From Streptomyces tanashiensis (lineage in GTDB: Bacteria; Actinomycetota; Actinomycetes; Streptomycetales; Streptomycetaceae), in NCBI RefSeq assembly GCF_014648895.1, contig NZ_BMRZ01000001.1, positions 806,001-870,000 on the forward strand: 64,000 bases of DNA. The letters run 5' to 3'. A model generated the notes under the pieces. The model was not told the origin of the DNA, searched no databases, and worked only from the letters and a program-made list of their open reading frames with translations. Shown here piece by piece: positions 17,091-25,069 of the stretch; within the stretch, counting starts at the first letter, position 1, and each line of letters starts with the position of its first letter. The position numbers and the translations under genes are program-made.

Positions 17091-18206
17091 GTGGCAGCTC
17101 ACCGGAAGGCCAGAAAGTCCCCCCTCGGCGGCTCGGCGGTACGGACCGCCGCCACCCTCGCCCTCGCCTCCGCGGCGACGGCGACGCTCTTCGAAGGATC
17201 CGGACACGCGGACCCCCGGCCCACCACCGCCCAGGTCAAGGCGAAGGTCGACCGGCTCTACGAGGAGGCCGAGGTCGCGACGGAGCGGTACAACGGGGCG
17301 AAGGAGAAGGCCGACGAGGCACGCACCGCCTTCGACCGGCTGCGCGACGAGGCCGCCCGCAGGACCGAGCGGCTCAACACCGCCCGGGACGGGCTCGGGG
17401 CCATGGCCGCCGCCCAGTACCGCTCCGGCGGGCTCGACCCCGCCGTACAGCTCGCCCTCACCTCGAACCCCGACCAGTACCTGGAACGGGCCGCGTTCGC
17501 CGAGAAGGCCGGGGACCGGCAGGCGGCCGCCGTCACGGCCGTACGACGCGAGCTCGCCGCGATCCGGCAGCTGCGCGGCGAATCGGCGGGAAAGCTGACC
17601 GCGCTGCGCGCGCACGAGACGGAGCTGCGGCGGCAGAGGGCGGCCGTGATCGGCAAGCTCACCGAGGCCAGGACGCTGCTGGCGCGGCTGACCGAGGAGG
17701 AGCGCGCACGGTACGAGGCGGCCGCCGCGGCCCGGAACGGCTCCGGCAATTCGACGCGCACCGACGGCCAGGGCGGCACGGACACGGCCGGCGGCTCCCC
17801 GACCGTGCGGGCCGACCGCTCCTCGGGGGGCGACCGCGGGCCGGTGACCGCCCCGAACGCCCGGGCCGCCGAGGCCATCTCCTTCGCCCGCGCCCAGCTC
17901 GGCAAGCCGTACGTATGGGGGGCGACCGGACCCTCCGCCTACGACTGCTCCGGTCTCACCCAGGCCGCCTGGCGCGCGGCAGGCATCTCCCTGCCCCGCA
18001 CCACGTACACCCAGATCAACGCCGGCCGCCGCGTCTCCCGCTCCCAGCTGGCCCCCGGTGACCTGGTCTTCTTCTACTCCGGGATCAGCCACGTCGGGCT
18101 CTACATCGGCGGCGGCCAGATGATCCACGCGCCCCGGCCGGGCGCCCCCGTGCGGATCGCCCCCGTCGACGAGATGCCCTTCGCCGGCGCCACCCGGGTC
18201 GGCTGA
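17091..18206 (+). CDS. NlpC/P60 cell-wall hydrolase with coiled-coil domain
   Basis: A 371-residue secreted peptidoglycan hydrolase. The N-terminus has basic residues and a hydrophobic signal segment (AVRTAATLALASAATATLF) ending near GHADP. Residues 45-220 form a long helical coiled coil typical of Streptomyces NlpC/P60 proteins. The C-terminal NlpC/P60 domain has the catalytic Cys in YDCSGLTQAAW, the His in ISHVGLYIGGG and a third polar residue in MIHAPRPG. It should cleave D-Glu-diaminopimelate bonds in stem peptides. The GTG at 17091 was chosen because the ATG at 17076 is followed at once by TGA; an AGGGAAGAGGA site lies about 15 bases upstream, a rather long spacing. Confidence 0.9.
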   Translation: MAAHRKARKSPLGGSAVRTAATLALASAATATLFEGSGHADPRPTTAQVKAKVDRLYEEAEVATERYNGAKEKADEARTAFDRLRDEAARRTERLNTARDGLGAMAAAQYRSGGLDPAVQLALTSNPDQYLERAAFAEKAGDRQAAAVTAVRRELAAIRQLRGESAGKLTALRAHETELRRQRAAVIGKLTEARTLLARLTEEERARYEAAAAARNGSGNSTRTDGQGGTDTAGGSPTVRADRSSGGDRGPVTAPNARAAEAISFARAQLGKPYVWGATGPSAYDCSGLTQAAWRAAGISLPRTTYTQINAGRRVSRSQLAPGDLVFFYSGISHVGLYIGGGQMIHAPRPGAPVRIAPVDEMPFAGATRVG

Positions 18207-18379
18207 GCCCCGGGCCGGGCGGACCCAGCCCCGCCGAGACCCGGGTCGGCCCGCCGGGAACCCGGTCAGTCCCGCCGAGCCACCGGGTCGGCCCCGCTCA
18301 GCCCGCTGGACCGAGGCGGGCTCGGCCGAGGCGGGTCGGAGGAGGCGGGCCGGAGGAGGCGGGCCGGAGGAGGCGGGTG
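18207..18379. repeat. Convergent intergenic region with 14-bp tandem repeats
   Basis: Between the stops of the NlpC/P60 gene and the response regulator. The right part (18336-18377) holds three tandem copies of (C/T)CGGAGGAGGCGGG. The left part has scattered copies of CCCGCCGAG and CCGGGTCGG. No clear terminator stem was found. Confidence 0.7.
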
Positions 18380-19096
18380 TCAGACGAGGCGGCGGGCGGT
18401 GGCCCAGCGGGTCAGCTCGTGGCGGTTGGACAGCTGGAGCTTCCGCAGCACCGCCGAGACGTGCGACTCGACCGTCTTCACCGAGATGTAGAGCTGCTTG
18501 GCGATCTCCTTGTACGCGTATCCCCGGGCGATCAGCCGCAGCACCTCCCGCTCCCGCTGGGTGAGGCGGTCCAGGTCCTCGTCCACCGGCGGCGCGTCCG
18601 TGGAGGCGAAGGCGTCCAGGACGAAGCCGGCGAGGCGCGGCGAGAAGACGGCGTCGCCCTCCTGGACACGGAAGATCGAGTCGACCAGGTCGGTGCCCGT
18701 GATCGTCTTGGTGACATAGCCGCGGGCACCGCCCCGGATCACCCCGATGACGTCCTCGGCCGCGTCCGAGACGGACAGGGCCAGGAACCGGACCGGGTTC
18801 TCGGGCGCGCTCATCAGGCTCGCGCAGCGCCGCAGCACCTCGACCCCGCCGCCGCCCGGCAGGTGCACGTCGAGGAGGACGACCTCGGGGCGGGTCGCGG
18901 TGATCACCGTGACCGCCTGGTCGACGTCGGCGGCCTCGCCGACCACCTCGACGCCGGTGACCTCGGTCCGGCCGATCTCGGCCTGGACCCCGGTGCGGAA
19001 CATCCGGTGGTCGTCGACGAGCACCACCCGCACCCGGCGCTCCGTGCCCGCTGCCTCCGCATCGGTTCCGGTCACTGCTCCGGTCTCGTCGCTCAT
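18380..19096 (-). CDS. LuxR-family response regulator of the PspC-type two-component system
   Basis: A 238-residue NarL/LuxR-type response regulator. The receiver domain has the acidic pair VDDH (28-30), phospho-acceptor Asp76 in VVLLDVHLPG, ALSVSD, and Lys in YVTKT. The C-terminal helix-turn-helix runs LTQREREVLRLIARGYAYKEIAKQL to VESHVSAVLRKL. Its ATG overlaps the histidine kinase stop (ATGA), so the pair is translationally coupled. A palindrome TCAGGG-TCGG-CCCTGA and three CAGGGTCGG copies in the divergent promoter upstream of the kinase are good candidates for its binding sites, implying autoregulation and control of the neighbouring PspC gene. Confidence 0.93.
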   Translation of the reverse strand: MSDETGAVTGTDAEAAGTERRVRVVLVDDHRMFRTGVQAEIGRTEVTGVEVVGEAADVDQAVTVITATRPEVVLLDVHLPGGGGVEVLRRCASLMSAPENPVRFLALSVSDAAEDVIGVIRGGARGYVTKTITGTDLVDSIFRVQEGDAVFSPRLAGFVLDAFASTDAPPVDEDLDRLTQREREVLRLIARGYAYKEIAKQLYISVKTVESHVSAVLRKLQLSNRHELTRWATARRLV

Positions 19097-20355
19097 CCGT
19101 CCGCCCTCTCCATCTCGAGCTCCACTTCGGTGCCCCCGCCCTGCGGTGACCGCAGCCGGGCCGAACCGCCGTTCCGCTGCATACGGCCGATGATCGATTC
19201 TCGTACGCCCATCCGGTCCTCGGGCACCGAATCCAGGTCGAATCCAGGTCCCCGGTCCCGCACCGAGACGAAGACCGTGCGCCCCTCCACCTCGGCGTAC
19301 ACCTGCACGGCCCCGCCCTCGCCACCGTACTTCGCGGCGTTGACCATCGCCTCGCGCGCGGCCTGCATCTGCGCGGCCAGTTTCTCGTCGAGGGGGCAGT
19401 CGCCGACGACGACCACCTCCAGCGGGACCCCGTGCTTGTCCTCGACCTCGGCCGCCGCCCGCTTCACCGCGTCGGCGAGCGTCGTGGGCTCCTCGTCCCT
19501 GCCGGTGCCCTCGGGCTTGTAGAGCCAGTTCCGCAGCTCGCGCTCCTGCGCGCGGGCGAGGCGGCGCACCTCGCCGGCGTCGTCGGCGTTGCGCTGGATC
19601 AGGGTCAGGGTGTGCAGCACGGAGTCGTGGACGTGGGCGGCGACCTCCGCGCGCTCCTGGGCCCGGATGCGCATGGTCCGCTCGTCCGTGAGGTCCTGGG
19701 ACATGCGGACCAGCCAGGGGCCGGCGAGGAGCGCTATGCCGGTGAGGACCGCGACGGCGGCGGTGACGGCCGTGCCGAGCTGGGCGACGGAGCCGCGGAC
19801 CACCACGAAGACCGCGAGTCCGGTGCCGACGAGGCCGACGCCGACGAGACCGCGGACGAGCTGGAGCGCGCGTCTGCGGCGCCCCGGGTCGGTCCAGCTG
19901 GCCCGGCGGGCGTTGTCCGCCTGCCGCCAGACGAGGGCGACACCGACCGCGATGAGGATCAGCGGCCATATGTAGCGTCCGGTCTCGTTGTCGACGCTGA
20001 CGTTCCCCACGAGGGCCGCCAGGCCGATGCCGAGCGCGATCAGGGCGACGACCTGGCCCCGGTCGGGCTTGCGGAGTCTGCGGCGCCCGTCCGAGGTGGT
20101 CTCGAAGAGGGAGCGCGGGGCCGACCGGCCGCCGACACCGAGCGGGACGACGATCCAGAAGACCGCGTAGAGCACGATGCCGAGGCCGTTCGAGAAGGAC
20201 AGCACCACGAAGAGCGCGCGCACCCAGACGACCGGCAGTCCGAGGTGGCCCGCGAGGCCGCGCGCGACACCGCCGAGCCACCGCCCGTCTGCGCTCCGGT
20301 AGAGCCTGCGCACGGGTGGTTCGTCGGTCTCGGTGACACGAGCGGTTGCGGACAT
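19093..20355 (-). CDS. Histidine kinase with N-terminal PspC domain
   Basis: A 420-residue membrane sensor kinase. A PspC domain occupies residues 15-72 (LYRSADGRWLGGVARGLAGHL, then a membrane helix). Further helices lie at about 102-117, 129-143, 168-187 and 195-213. The HisKA_3 dimerisation domain has phospho-acceptor His243 in AAHVHDSVLHTL. The ATPase domain shows EAMVNAAKYGG (N box) and DRGPGFDLDSV (G1 box). It probably senses envelope stress, as PspC-linked kinases do, and phosphorylates the coupled LuxR regulator. ATG 20355 gives the PspC domain immediately and faces a divergent PspC gene across 156 bp. Confidence 0.92.
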   Translation of the reverse strand: MSATARVTETDEPPVRRLYRSADGRWLGGVARGLAGHLGLPVVWVRALFVVLSFSNGLGIVLYAVFWIVVPLGVGGRSAPRSLFETTSDGRRRLRKPDRGQVVALIALGIGLAALVGNVSVDNETGRYIWPLILIAVGVALVWRQADNARRASWTDPGRRRRALQLVRGLVGVGLVGTGLAVFVVVRGSVAQLGTAVTAAVAVLTGIALLAGPWLVRMSQDLTDERTMRIRAQERAEVAAHVHDSVLHTLTLIQRNADDAGEVRRLARAQERELRNWLYKPEGTGRDEEPTTLADAVKRAAAEVEDKHGVPLEVVVVGDCPLDEKLAAQMQAAREAMVNAAKYGGEGGAVQVYAEVEGRTVFVSVRDRGPGFDLDSVPEDRMGVRESIIGRMQRNGGSARLRSPQGGGTEVELEMERADG

Positions 20356-20390
20356 GCACCGATCGTCACACGTTCGGCCCGCCCCGGACA

Positions 20391-20470
20391 TCAGGGTCGG
20401 CCCTGAGATCGTCCCTGGTACGCACTCGGGGGCGCGGGCCCCGCGAATATCAGGGTCGGGCCAGGGTCGG
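20391..20470. promoter_or_regulatory. Candidate operator array for the PspC response regulator
   Basis: The divergent region between the kinase and PspC genes has a perfect palindrome TCAGGG-TCGG-CCCTGA (20391-20406) and three copies of CAGGGTCGG starting at 20392, 20451 and 20462. Direct plus inverted copies between two divergent PspC genes fit binding by the LuxR-type regulator of this locus. Confidence 0.55.
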
Positions 20471-20511
20471 CCCCGGTGCCGCTGGGCGTCACGGGCCGTC
20501 ACCATGGAGGC

Positions 20512-21852
20512 ATGACGAGTTCGATGCCTTCGCAGCACGAGGCCCCGCCGCCGGCGGAGGCCGATCCCGCCCCGCCGCTCCGGCGCTCGCGCGGAAGCAA
20601 CGTCGTGGGCGGCGTCTGCGGAGGTCTCGGGCGGCACTTCGATCTCGACCCGGTGATATTCCGGGTGGTGATCGGCGTGCTGGCGGTGGCCGGAGGCCTG
20701 GGGCTGGTGTTCTACGGCTTCGCGTGGCTGCTGATCCCGCTCGCGGGCGAGGACGAGAGCGAGGGGCGCAGGCTGCTGACGGGCCGGGTCTCCGGGGCCT
20801 CCCTCGCGGCCCTGCTGATGGCGCTGATCGGCTGCGGGATCTTCCTGTCGACGCTGCACAGCGGGGAGGTTCTCGGCTTCACGCTCACCCTCTCGCTCGC
20901 GGTGTGCGGGGCGGCGGTCTGGTCGCAGCGGCGCCGGGCAGGCGGCGAGACCGAGGGCAGAGCGGACTCCGCGGCGGTCCTCACGGTCGCCGAGGCGCCG
21001 CCCGAGACGAAGGCTCCGCCGCTCTACGAGTCTCCCTCCTGGTGGAAGGACCCGATCGTCAAGGACGGCTCGACGGGCAAACTGGCCGTCGGCTACCTGT
21101 GGGGTCCGCACGGGATCCTGGACGAGGACGGCAAGGTGAACGGCGAGGTGCCGAAGCCGGGCAGCCAGTGGGGCCCCGCCCCCGCGGCGCCCGGGCGGCC
21201 GACGCCCTCCGTCCGCCGCAGCCCGCTCTCCATCGGGGGGCTCGTCTTCCTGCTCGCCCTCCTCGCGGGCGGTCTCGGCACGGGCCTGACGTGGGACTCG
21301 CACCCGCTGGGCACCAGTCTGCAGATCGGTCTGGCGGCCGCCCTCGCGGTGTTCGGCCTTGGCCTGGTCGTCAGCAGCTTCCTCGGACGGACCGGGTTCG
21401 GCACGGTCTTCCTGACCGTGGTCACGGCGGGCCTGCTCGCACTGGCCTCGGCCCTGCCGGACCGGATCTCCACGGAATGGGTCCGCGAGACCTGGCGGCC
21501 CGCCTCGGTGGCCGCGGTGCAGCCGGACTACGAGCTGGGCACCGGGGTCGGCACGCTCGACCTGTCCGGGCTCCCGCTCCCGGCCGGCACGACGGTGACG
21601 ACGCGCGCCTCGGTGGGCGCGGGGCAGCTCAAGGTGATCGTCCCGAAGAGCGCCGTGGTGAAGCTGCACGCCGAGGTGGGCCTGGGCGATCTGCAGCTGC
21701 CGGGCGCGCCCGCCGACGACATCGACATCGCTCCGGACCGTGACGTGACACGGACGCTGAAGCCGCCGGCCGGGACGACCCCGGCGGGCACCCTGGACCT
21801 CTCGCTGGAGGTCGGACTCGGACAGGTGGAGGTCACCCGTGCTGCTTCATGA
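20512..21852 (+). CDS. PspC-domain membrane protein
   Basis: A 446-residue membrane protein. A PspC domain lies near the N-terminus (RRSRGSNVVGGVCGGLGRHFDLDPVIFRVV, about 25-60, then the helix to about 80). Further membrane helices follow at about 100-118, 121-137, 240-262, 270-290 and 297-315. The C-terminal 120 residues form a beta-rich, probably extracellular domain (YELGTGVGTLDLSGLPLPAG ... VGAGQLKVIVPKSAVV) like the C-terminal domain of LiaF/toast-rack proteins. With the divergent PspC kinase this looks like an envelope-stress sensing module. ATG 20512 was chosen over an upstream in-frame ATG at 20476 because that one falls among the operator repeats. Confidence 0.9.
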   Translation: MTSSMPSQHEAPPPAEADPAPPLRRSRGSNVVGGVCGGLGRHFDLDPVIFRVVIGVLAVAGGLGLVFYGFAWLLIPLAGEDESEGRRLLTGRVSGASLAALLMALIGCGIFLSTLHSGEVLGFTLTLSLAVCGAAVWSQRRRAGGETEGRADSAAVLTVAEAPPETKAPPLYESPSWWKDPIVKDGSTGKLAVGYLWGPHGILDEDGKVNGEVPKPGSQWGPAPAAPGRPTPSVRRSPLSIGGLVFLLALLAGGLGTGLTWDSHPLGTSLQIGLAAALAVFGLGLVVSSFLGRTGFGTVFLTVVTAGLLALASALPDRISTEWVRETWRPASVAAVQPDYELGTGVGTLDLSGLPLPAGTTVTTRASVGAGQLKVIVPKSAVVKLHAEVGLGDLQLPGAPADDIDIAPDRDVTRTLKPPAGTTPAGTLDLSLEVGLGQVEVTRAAS

Positions 21853-22099
21853 GTTCCGTCCCGGCCGGCTGCTCGTCGGCCTGACCGCCCTCGCGCTGGC
21901 CGCCGTCTACGCGGGCGACGCCGCCGACGCCTGGACGACCCCGTGGTACGCGGTGATTCCGGTGCTCTGCGGCGGCCTGGGCACCGCCGCCCTCGCGACC
22001 TGGGTCGCCTATCGAATACGGCGCCGTTCGGCGAGGAGCCAATCCAGCGAGAGTACCGGTGCCCCGGCCAGCAGCAGCGGGAGCCAGGACATCAGATAG
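21839..22099 (+). CDS. Small membrane protein downstream of PspC
   Basis: An 86-residue frame starting at GTG 21839, overlapping the PspC stop by 14 bases, which suggests translational coupling. It has two hydrophobic segments, LLVGLTALALAAVYAG and WYAVIPVLCGGLGTAALATWVAY, then an Arg/Ser-rich tail. The last 91 bp overlap the 3' end of the convergent DoxX gene, so the tail may be poorly conserved. Its position behind PspC suggests a role in the same envelope module, without further evidence. Confidence 0.6.
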   Translation: MLLHEFRPGRLLVGLTALALAAVYAGDAADAWTTPWYAVIPVLCGGLGTAALATWVAYRIRRRSARSQSSESTGAPASSSGSQDIR

Positions 22100-22665
22100 G
22101 CCAGGTCGTTGCCGAGGTAGTACGGGTTCACCTGCCAGCTCACGGTCAGCCAGAGGCTCAAGGAGATCAGCGCGCCGCCGAGCGCGGCCAGTCGGGCGAA
22201 GAGACCGAAGAGCGTCCCGAGTCCGACGGCCAGCTCTTCGAAGGCGATGGCGTAGCCGAAGCCGGTGGGGTTGTTGAGGGCGAGGTCGACGAGGGCGGGG
22301 ATCGCGGAGCCGTCGCGGACACCGCGCATCATCTCGCCGATGGAGCCGCTGCCCGTGTCGGCGAAGAAGGCCGGGTCGGTGAGCTTGTCGAGGCCGGCGT
22401 AGATGAAGGTGACCCCGAGGAAGATCCGCAGCGGAAGGAGGGCATAGCGGGAGGCGATCGCCTTCCACTGGTCGAAGGTGGCCTTCCGCTCGGCGTAACC
22501 CCCGTTGCCGCCGGAACCGCTGGTCCCGCCCGGGCCGTCGGTGCCCCGCGGGCCGTCGGTCCCGCCCGGGCCTCGGGTCCCACCGGTGTCACCCGCGCCG
22601 CCGGGGCCACCGGTGCCGCTCGTGCCGTCGCCCGTGTCGTGCGGCCGGTCCGTCTGTCCCGTCAT
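22009..22665 (-). CDS. DoxX family membrane protein
   Basis: A 218-residue DoxX-type integral membrane protein. Residues 1-57 are a Gly/Thr/Pro tail with GTxGPGG repeats, probably disordered and cytosolic. The DoxX core begins at RYALLPLRIFLGVTFIYAGLDKLTDP and has four helices: about 76-92, 120-136 (FGYAIAFEELAVGLGTLFGL), 142-160 and 183-203. DoxX proteins are linked to redox and thiol stress at the membrane, usually with partners; no partner is obvious here. The 3' end overlaps that of the small PspC-linked gene on the other strand. Confidence 0.88.
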   Translation of the reverse strand: MTGQTDRPHDTGDGTSGTGGPGGAGDTGGTRGPGGTDGPRGTDGPGGTSGSGGNGGYAERKATFDQWKAIASRYALLPLRIFLGVTFIYAGLDKLTDPAFFADTGSGSIGEMMRGVRDGSAIPALVDLALNNPTGFGYAIAFEELAVGLGTLFGLFARLAALGGALISLSLWLTVSWQVNPYYLGNDLAYLMSWLPLLLAGAPVLSLDWLLAERRRIR

Positions 22666-22756
22666 CGTCGGTCACCTCTCCACGCCCCGTACGACTGTTC
22701 GCGGAACGATTCTCCTCGCACCTGGCGCCCGGGACACGGGAAGGAGGGCAGGACGC

Positions 22757-23998
22757 TCAGTCGACGACGTCGATCGTGACCCGGTTGGACTCCACGCCGG
22801 CCGCCGTGACGACCGAGACCTCCACCCGGCCCGGTTCCACGTCCGCCGGGAGGGGGACGGTCAGGGCGGCGTCGGTGGGGTTGGCGAAGCCGCCCGGGAC
22901 CGGGACCAGCGGCACGTGGGCGTGGACGGGGCCGATGCGGACGACCAGACGGGTCAGCGGATCGGGGGCACCGGCGCCGGGCGGGACGAAGCCGCAGCCG
23001 CGGATCTCGATGTCGTCACCCGTGCGGATCGGGGCGTCGAGGTCGCCCGCCTCCCGGGACCGGACCACGGAGTGGATCGCCGGGCGGACGCCCTCGGTGC
23101 ACTTCGCGGCGAGGTGCCAGGCCGCCGAGACGCCGACGAGCAGAACGAGGGACCAGGGGACCTCGGGGAGCCGGTCGGGGTCGGCGGCCAGACCGACGGC
23201 GGCCAGGGCCAGGACGGCGCCGGAGACGAGGAGGTACTGGACGTCGGCGAGAGCGGCCCGGCCGCTGTCGTCGCAGACCAGGTCCGCCGCGCGCGGGCGG
23301 TCGGCGCGGACCTTCTGGAGGCGTCCGGCGGCGATCCCCAGGGTGACGACGAGACGGGCGGTCACGGTGACGGAGGCGACGAGGGCGAGGACGGTCAGCA
23401 GGCCCGCGCCACGGGCCAGACCGAAGGCGGTCGCGCCCGGCGACCGGAAGGCCAGGAAGAGGAGGGTGAAACCGAGGAGCAGGAGCCAGGCGGCGGCGAC
23501 GGCGCGGGTGGTGGAGAGCCGGTTGTCCTCGCCGATCAGCGGGGCGAGGAGACCGCCGCGGGCCCGGTGGGCGTGGGCGGCCGCGCTGAGCAGGACGGCG
23601 AGCACCAGGGCCGTGCAGAGGCCGGCCGTGCGGGCGCCGGTCCAGCCGCCGTCGATGGCGGTGAGGGCCTGGCCGAGCAGGAGGGCGACGACACCGCCCC
23701 AGACGGCGCCGAGGCCGCCGCGCCGTACCCGGTCGAGCCAGGCGAGCCCGGCCTCCCGGCCGCGCACGGCCACCGCGCGGGCGGACTGGGCGAGCTCGTC
23801 GGAGACCCACTGGCGGGCGGCGACCGGCGAGTGGGCGACGGCAGCGGGGACGCCGTGCCCGGCGGCGAGCTCGTCGCGCCGGGCCAGGAAGGCGGCCACG
23901 GCCCGCCGGTGCCCGGCCTGCCCGCAGTGGGCACAGCCGGCGCAGGCCGTCGCGTGCTCGCCGTACTGTCTCGCCTCTTGAACCGCCACGGTGCTCAC
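22757..23998 (-). CDS. Multi-pass membrane protein with N-terminal Cys/His motif and C-terminal beta domain
   Basis: About 413 residues. The N-terminus has a compact Cys/His cluster (CAGCAHCGQAGH) that could bind a metal such as zinc. Residues about 90-320 contain roughly eight membrane helices. The last 110 residues have no helix and read as beta strands (DDIEIRGCGFVPPGAG ... RVEVSVVTAAGVESNRVTIDVVD), like an extracellular IPT/TIG-type or Ig-like domain. The start is uncertain: GTG 23998 is used here, GTG 24010 is equally possible, and neither has a strong ribosome site. No family recognised. It sits alone between DoxX and the aldolase. Confidence 0.7.
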   Translation of the reverse strand: MSTVAVQEARQYGEHATACAGCAHCGQAGHRRAVAAFLARRDELAAGHGVPAAVAHSPVAARQWVSDELAQSARAVAVRGREAGLAWLDRVRRGGLGAVWGGVVALLLGQALTAIDGGWTGARTAGLCTALVLAVLLSAAAHAHRARGGLLAPLIGEDNRLSTTRAVAAAWLLLLGFTLLFLAFRSPGATAFGLARGAGLLTVLALVASVTVTARLVVTLGIAAGRLQKVRADRPRAADLVCDDSGRAALADVQYLLVSGAVLALAAVGLAADPDRLPEVPWSLVLLVGVSAAWHLAAKCTEGVRPAIHSVVRSREAGDLDAPIRTGDDIEIRGCGFVPPGAGAPDPLTRLVVRIGPVHAHVPLVPVPGGFANPTDAALTVPLPADVEPGRVEVSVVTAAGVESNRVTIDVVD

Positions 23999-24175
23999 TC
24001 CCGAGCTCACTTCACGGCCCGCGTCAATGCGTACCGGAGCGCCCCGAAGGGCCAACCAGCCGTTGATTCAACGGAATTGTGCCGCACCGGCGGCTCCCGC
24101 GCCTGCCGCGTGCGCCCCGCCGGAGAGTGATTGACGCGCCATCCCATTGACGTACAGAAGGGTGAAGCGATGGTG

Positions 24176-24964
24176 TTACGACAGGAGTTCGGGGTCTGTT
24201 CGACTGATCCTGCGCCACAGGGGCTGGTAGTTGATCCAGGCGACGAGGTCGCTGCCGAGCTGTTCCCGGGTGGCGACGGCCTCGCGGTGGTCGATGAGCA
24301 CCGGCTTGCCGGCCGCCCGCGCGGTCAGCTGGACCTGGGCGGAGCGTTCGAGTGCGATGAACCACCAGGCGGCCGCGTCGACGGAGGTGCCGACGGTGAG
24401 CAGCCCGTGGTTGCGGAGCACGATCGCCTTGAACGCGCCGAGGGCGACGGCGATGCGGCGGCCTTCCTCGGCGTCCACGGTGACGCCGGTGTAGGCGTCG
24501 TAGAGGGCGTGGTCCTGGTAGAAGGCGCAGGCCTCCTGGGTGATCGGGTCGAGGAGTTCGCCGAGCGCGGCGAGGGCTCGCCCGTGGACGGAGTGGGTGT
24601 GGACGACGGCGACGGCGTCGGGCCGGGCCCGGTGGACCTGGGCGTGGACGGTGAAGGCGGCCTGGTTGACGTGGTGGCCGCCCCGGACGACCTGCCCCTC
24701 GCCGTTGACCAGGATGAGATCGCTCGCGGTCAGCTCCTCGAACGGTGCTCCGAAGGGGTTCACCCAGAAGCAGTCGGGGTACTCGGGGTCGCGGGCGGTG
24801 ATGTGGCCCGAGACGCCCTCCTCGTACCCGAGCCGCCCGAAGAGCCGGAGTGCGCCCGCGAGCCGCTGCTTGCGGTGGGTGCGTTCCTCCTCGGCCGTCG
24901 CGTGGACGGGCGGCAGGGCGAAGTGGAGCCGTTCGACGGGGACGGGGTCCGGTATCACGCTCAT
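24176..24964 (-). CDS. Class II aldolase/adducin family protein
   Basis: A 262-residue cytosolic protein of the L-fuculose-phosphate aldolase/adducin fold. The zinc ligands are seen in VVHTHSVHGRAL (two His) and in LRNHGLLTVG (third His), with a conserved SGHITARDP segment near residue 52 and the acidic ITQEACAFY near the active site. It is therefore likely to be a metal-dependent aldolase or epimerase, but many actinobacterial members of this size have no known substrate. No sugar genes flank it; guaA lies 105 bp downstream on the same strand behind a terminator-like hairpin. Confidence 0.85.
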   Translation of the reverse strand: MSVIPDPVPVERLHFALPPVHATAEEERTHRKQRLAGALRLFGRLGYEEGVSGHITARDPEYPDCFWVNPFGAPFEELTASDLILVNGEGQVVRGGHHVNQAAFTVHAQVHRARPDAVAVVHTHSVHGRALAALGELLDPITQEACAFYQDHALYDAYTGVTVDAEEGRRIAVALGAFKAIVLRNHGLLTVGTSVDAAAWWFIALERSAQVQLTARAAGKPVLIDHREAVATREQLGSDLVAWINYQPLWRRISRTDPELLS

Positions 24965-25016
24965 GCGCCGGAAGGTAACGCCCGGCCGGTCAAGTCACCA
25001 GAGCCCGGACACGACG

Positions 25017-25050
25017 AAGCCGCCGCCCCGGGTGTCCGGGGCGGCGGCTT
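25017..25050 (-). terminator. Terminator after guaA
   Basis: A 14-bp stem (AAGCCGCCGCCCCG at 25017-25030; right arm 25037-25050) with a six-base loop, starting 20 bp beyond the guaA stop. It lies between guaA and the aldolase start, both leftward. Confidence 0.8.
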
Positions 25051-25069
25051 CAGTGGCGTGCGGGAGGGG

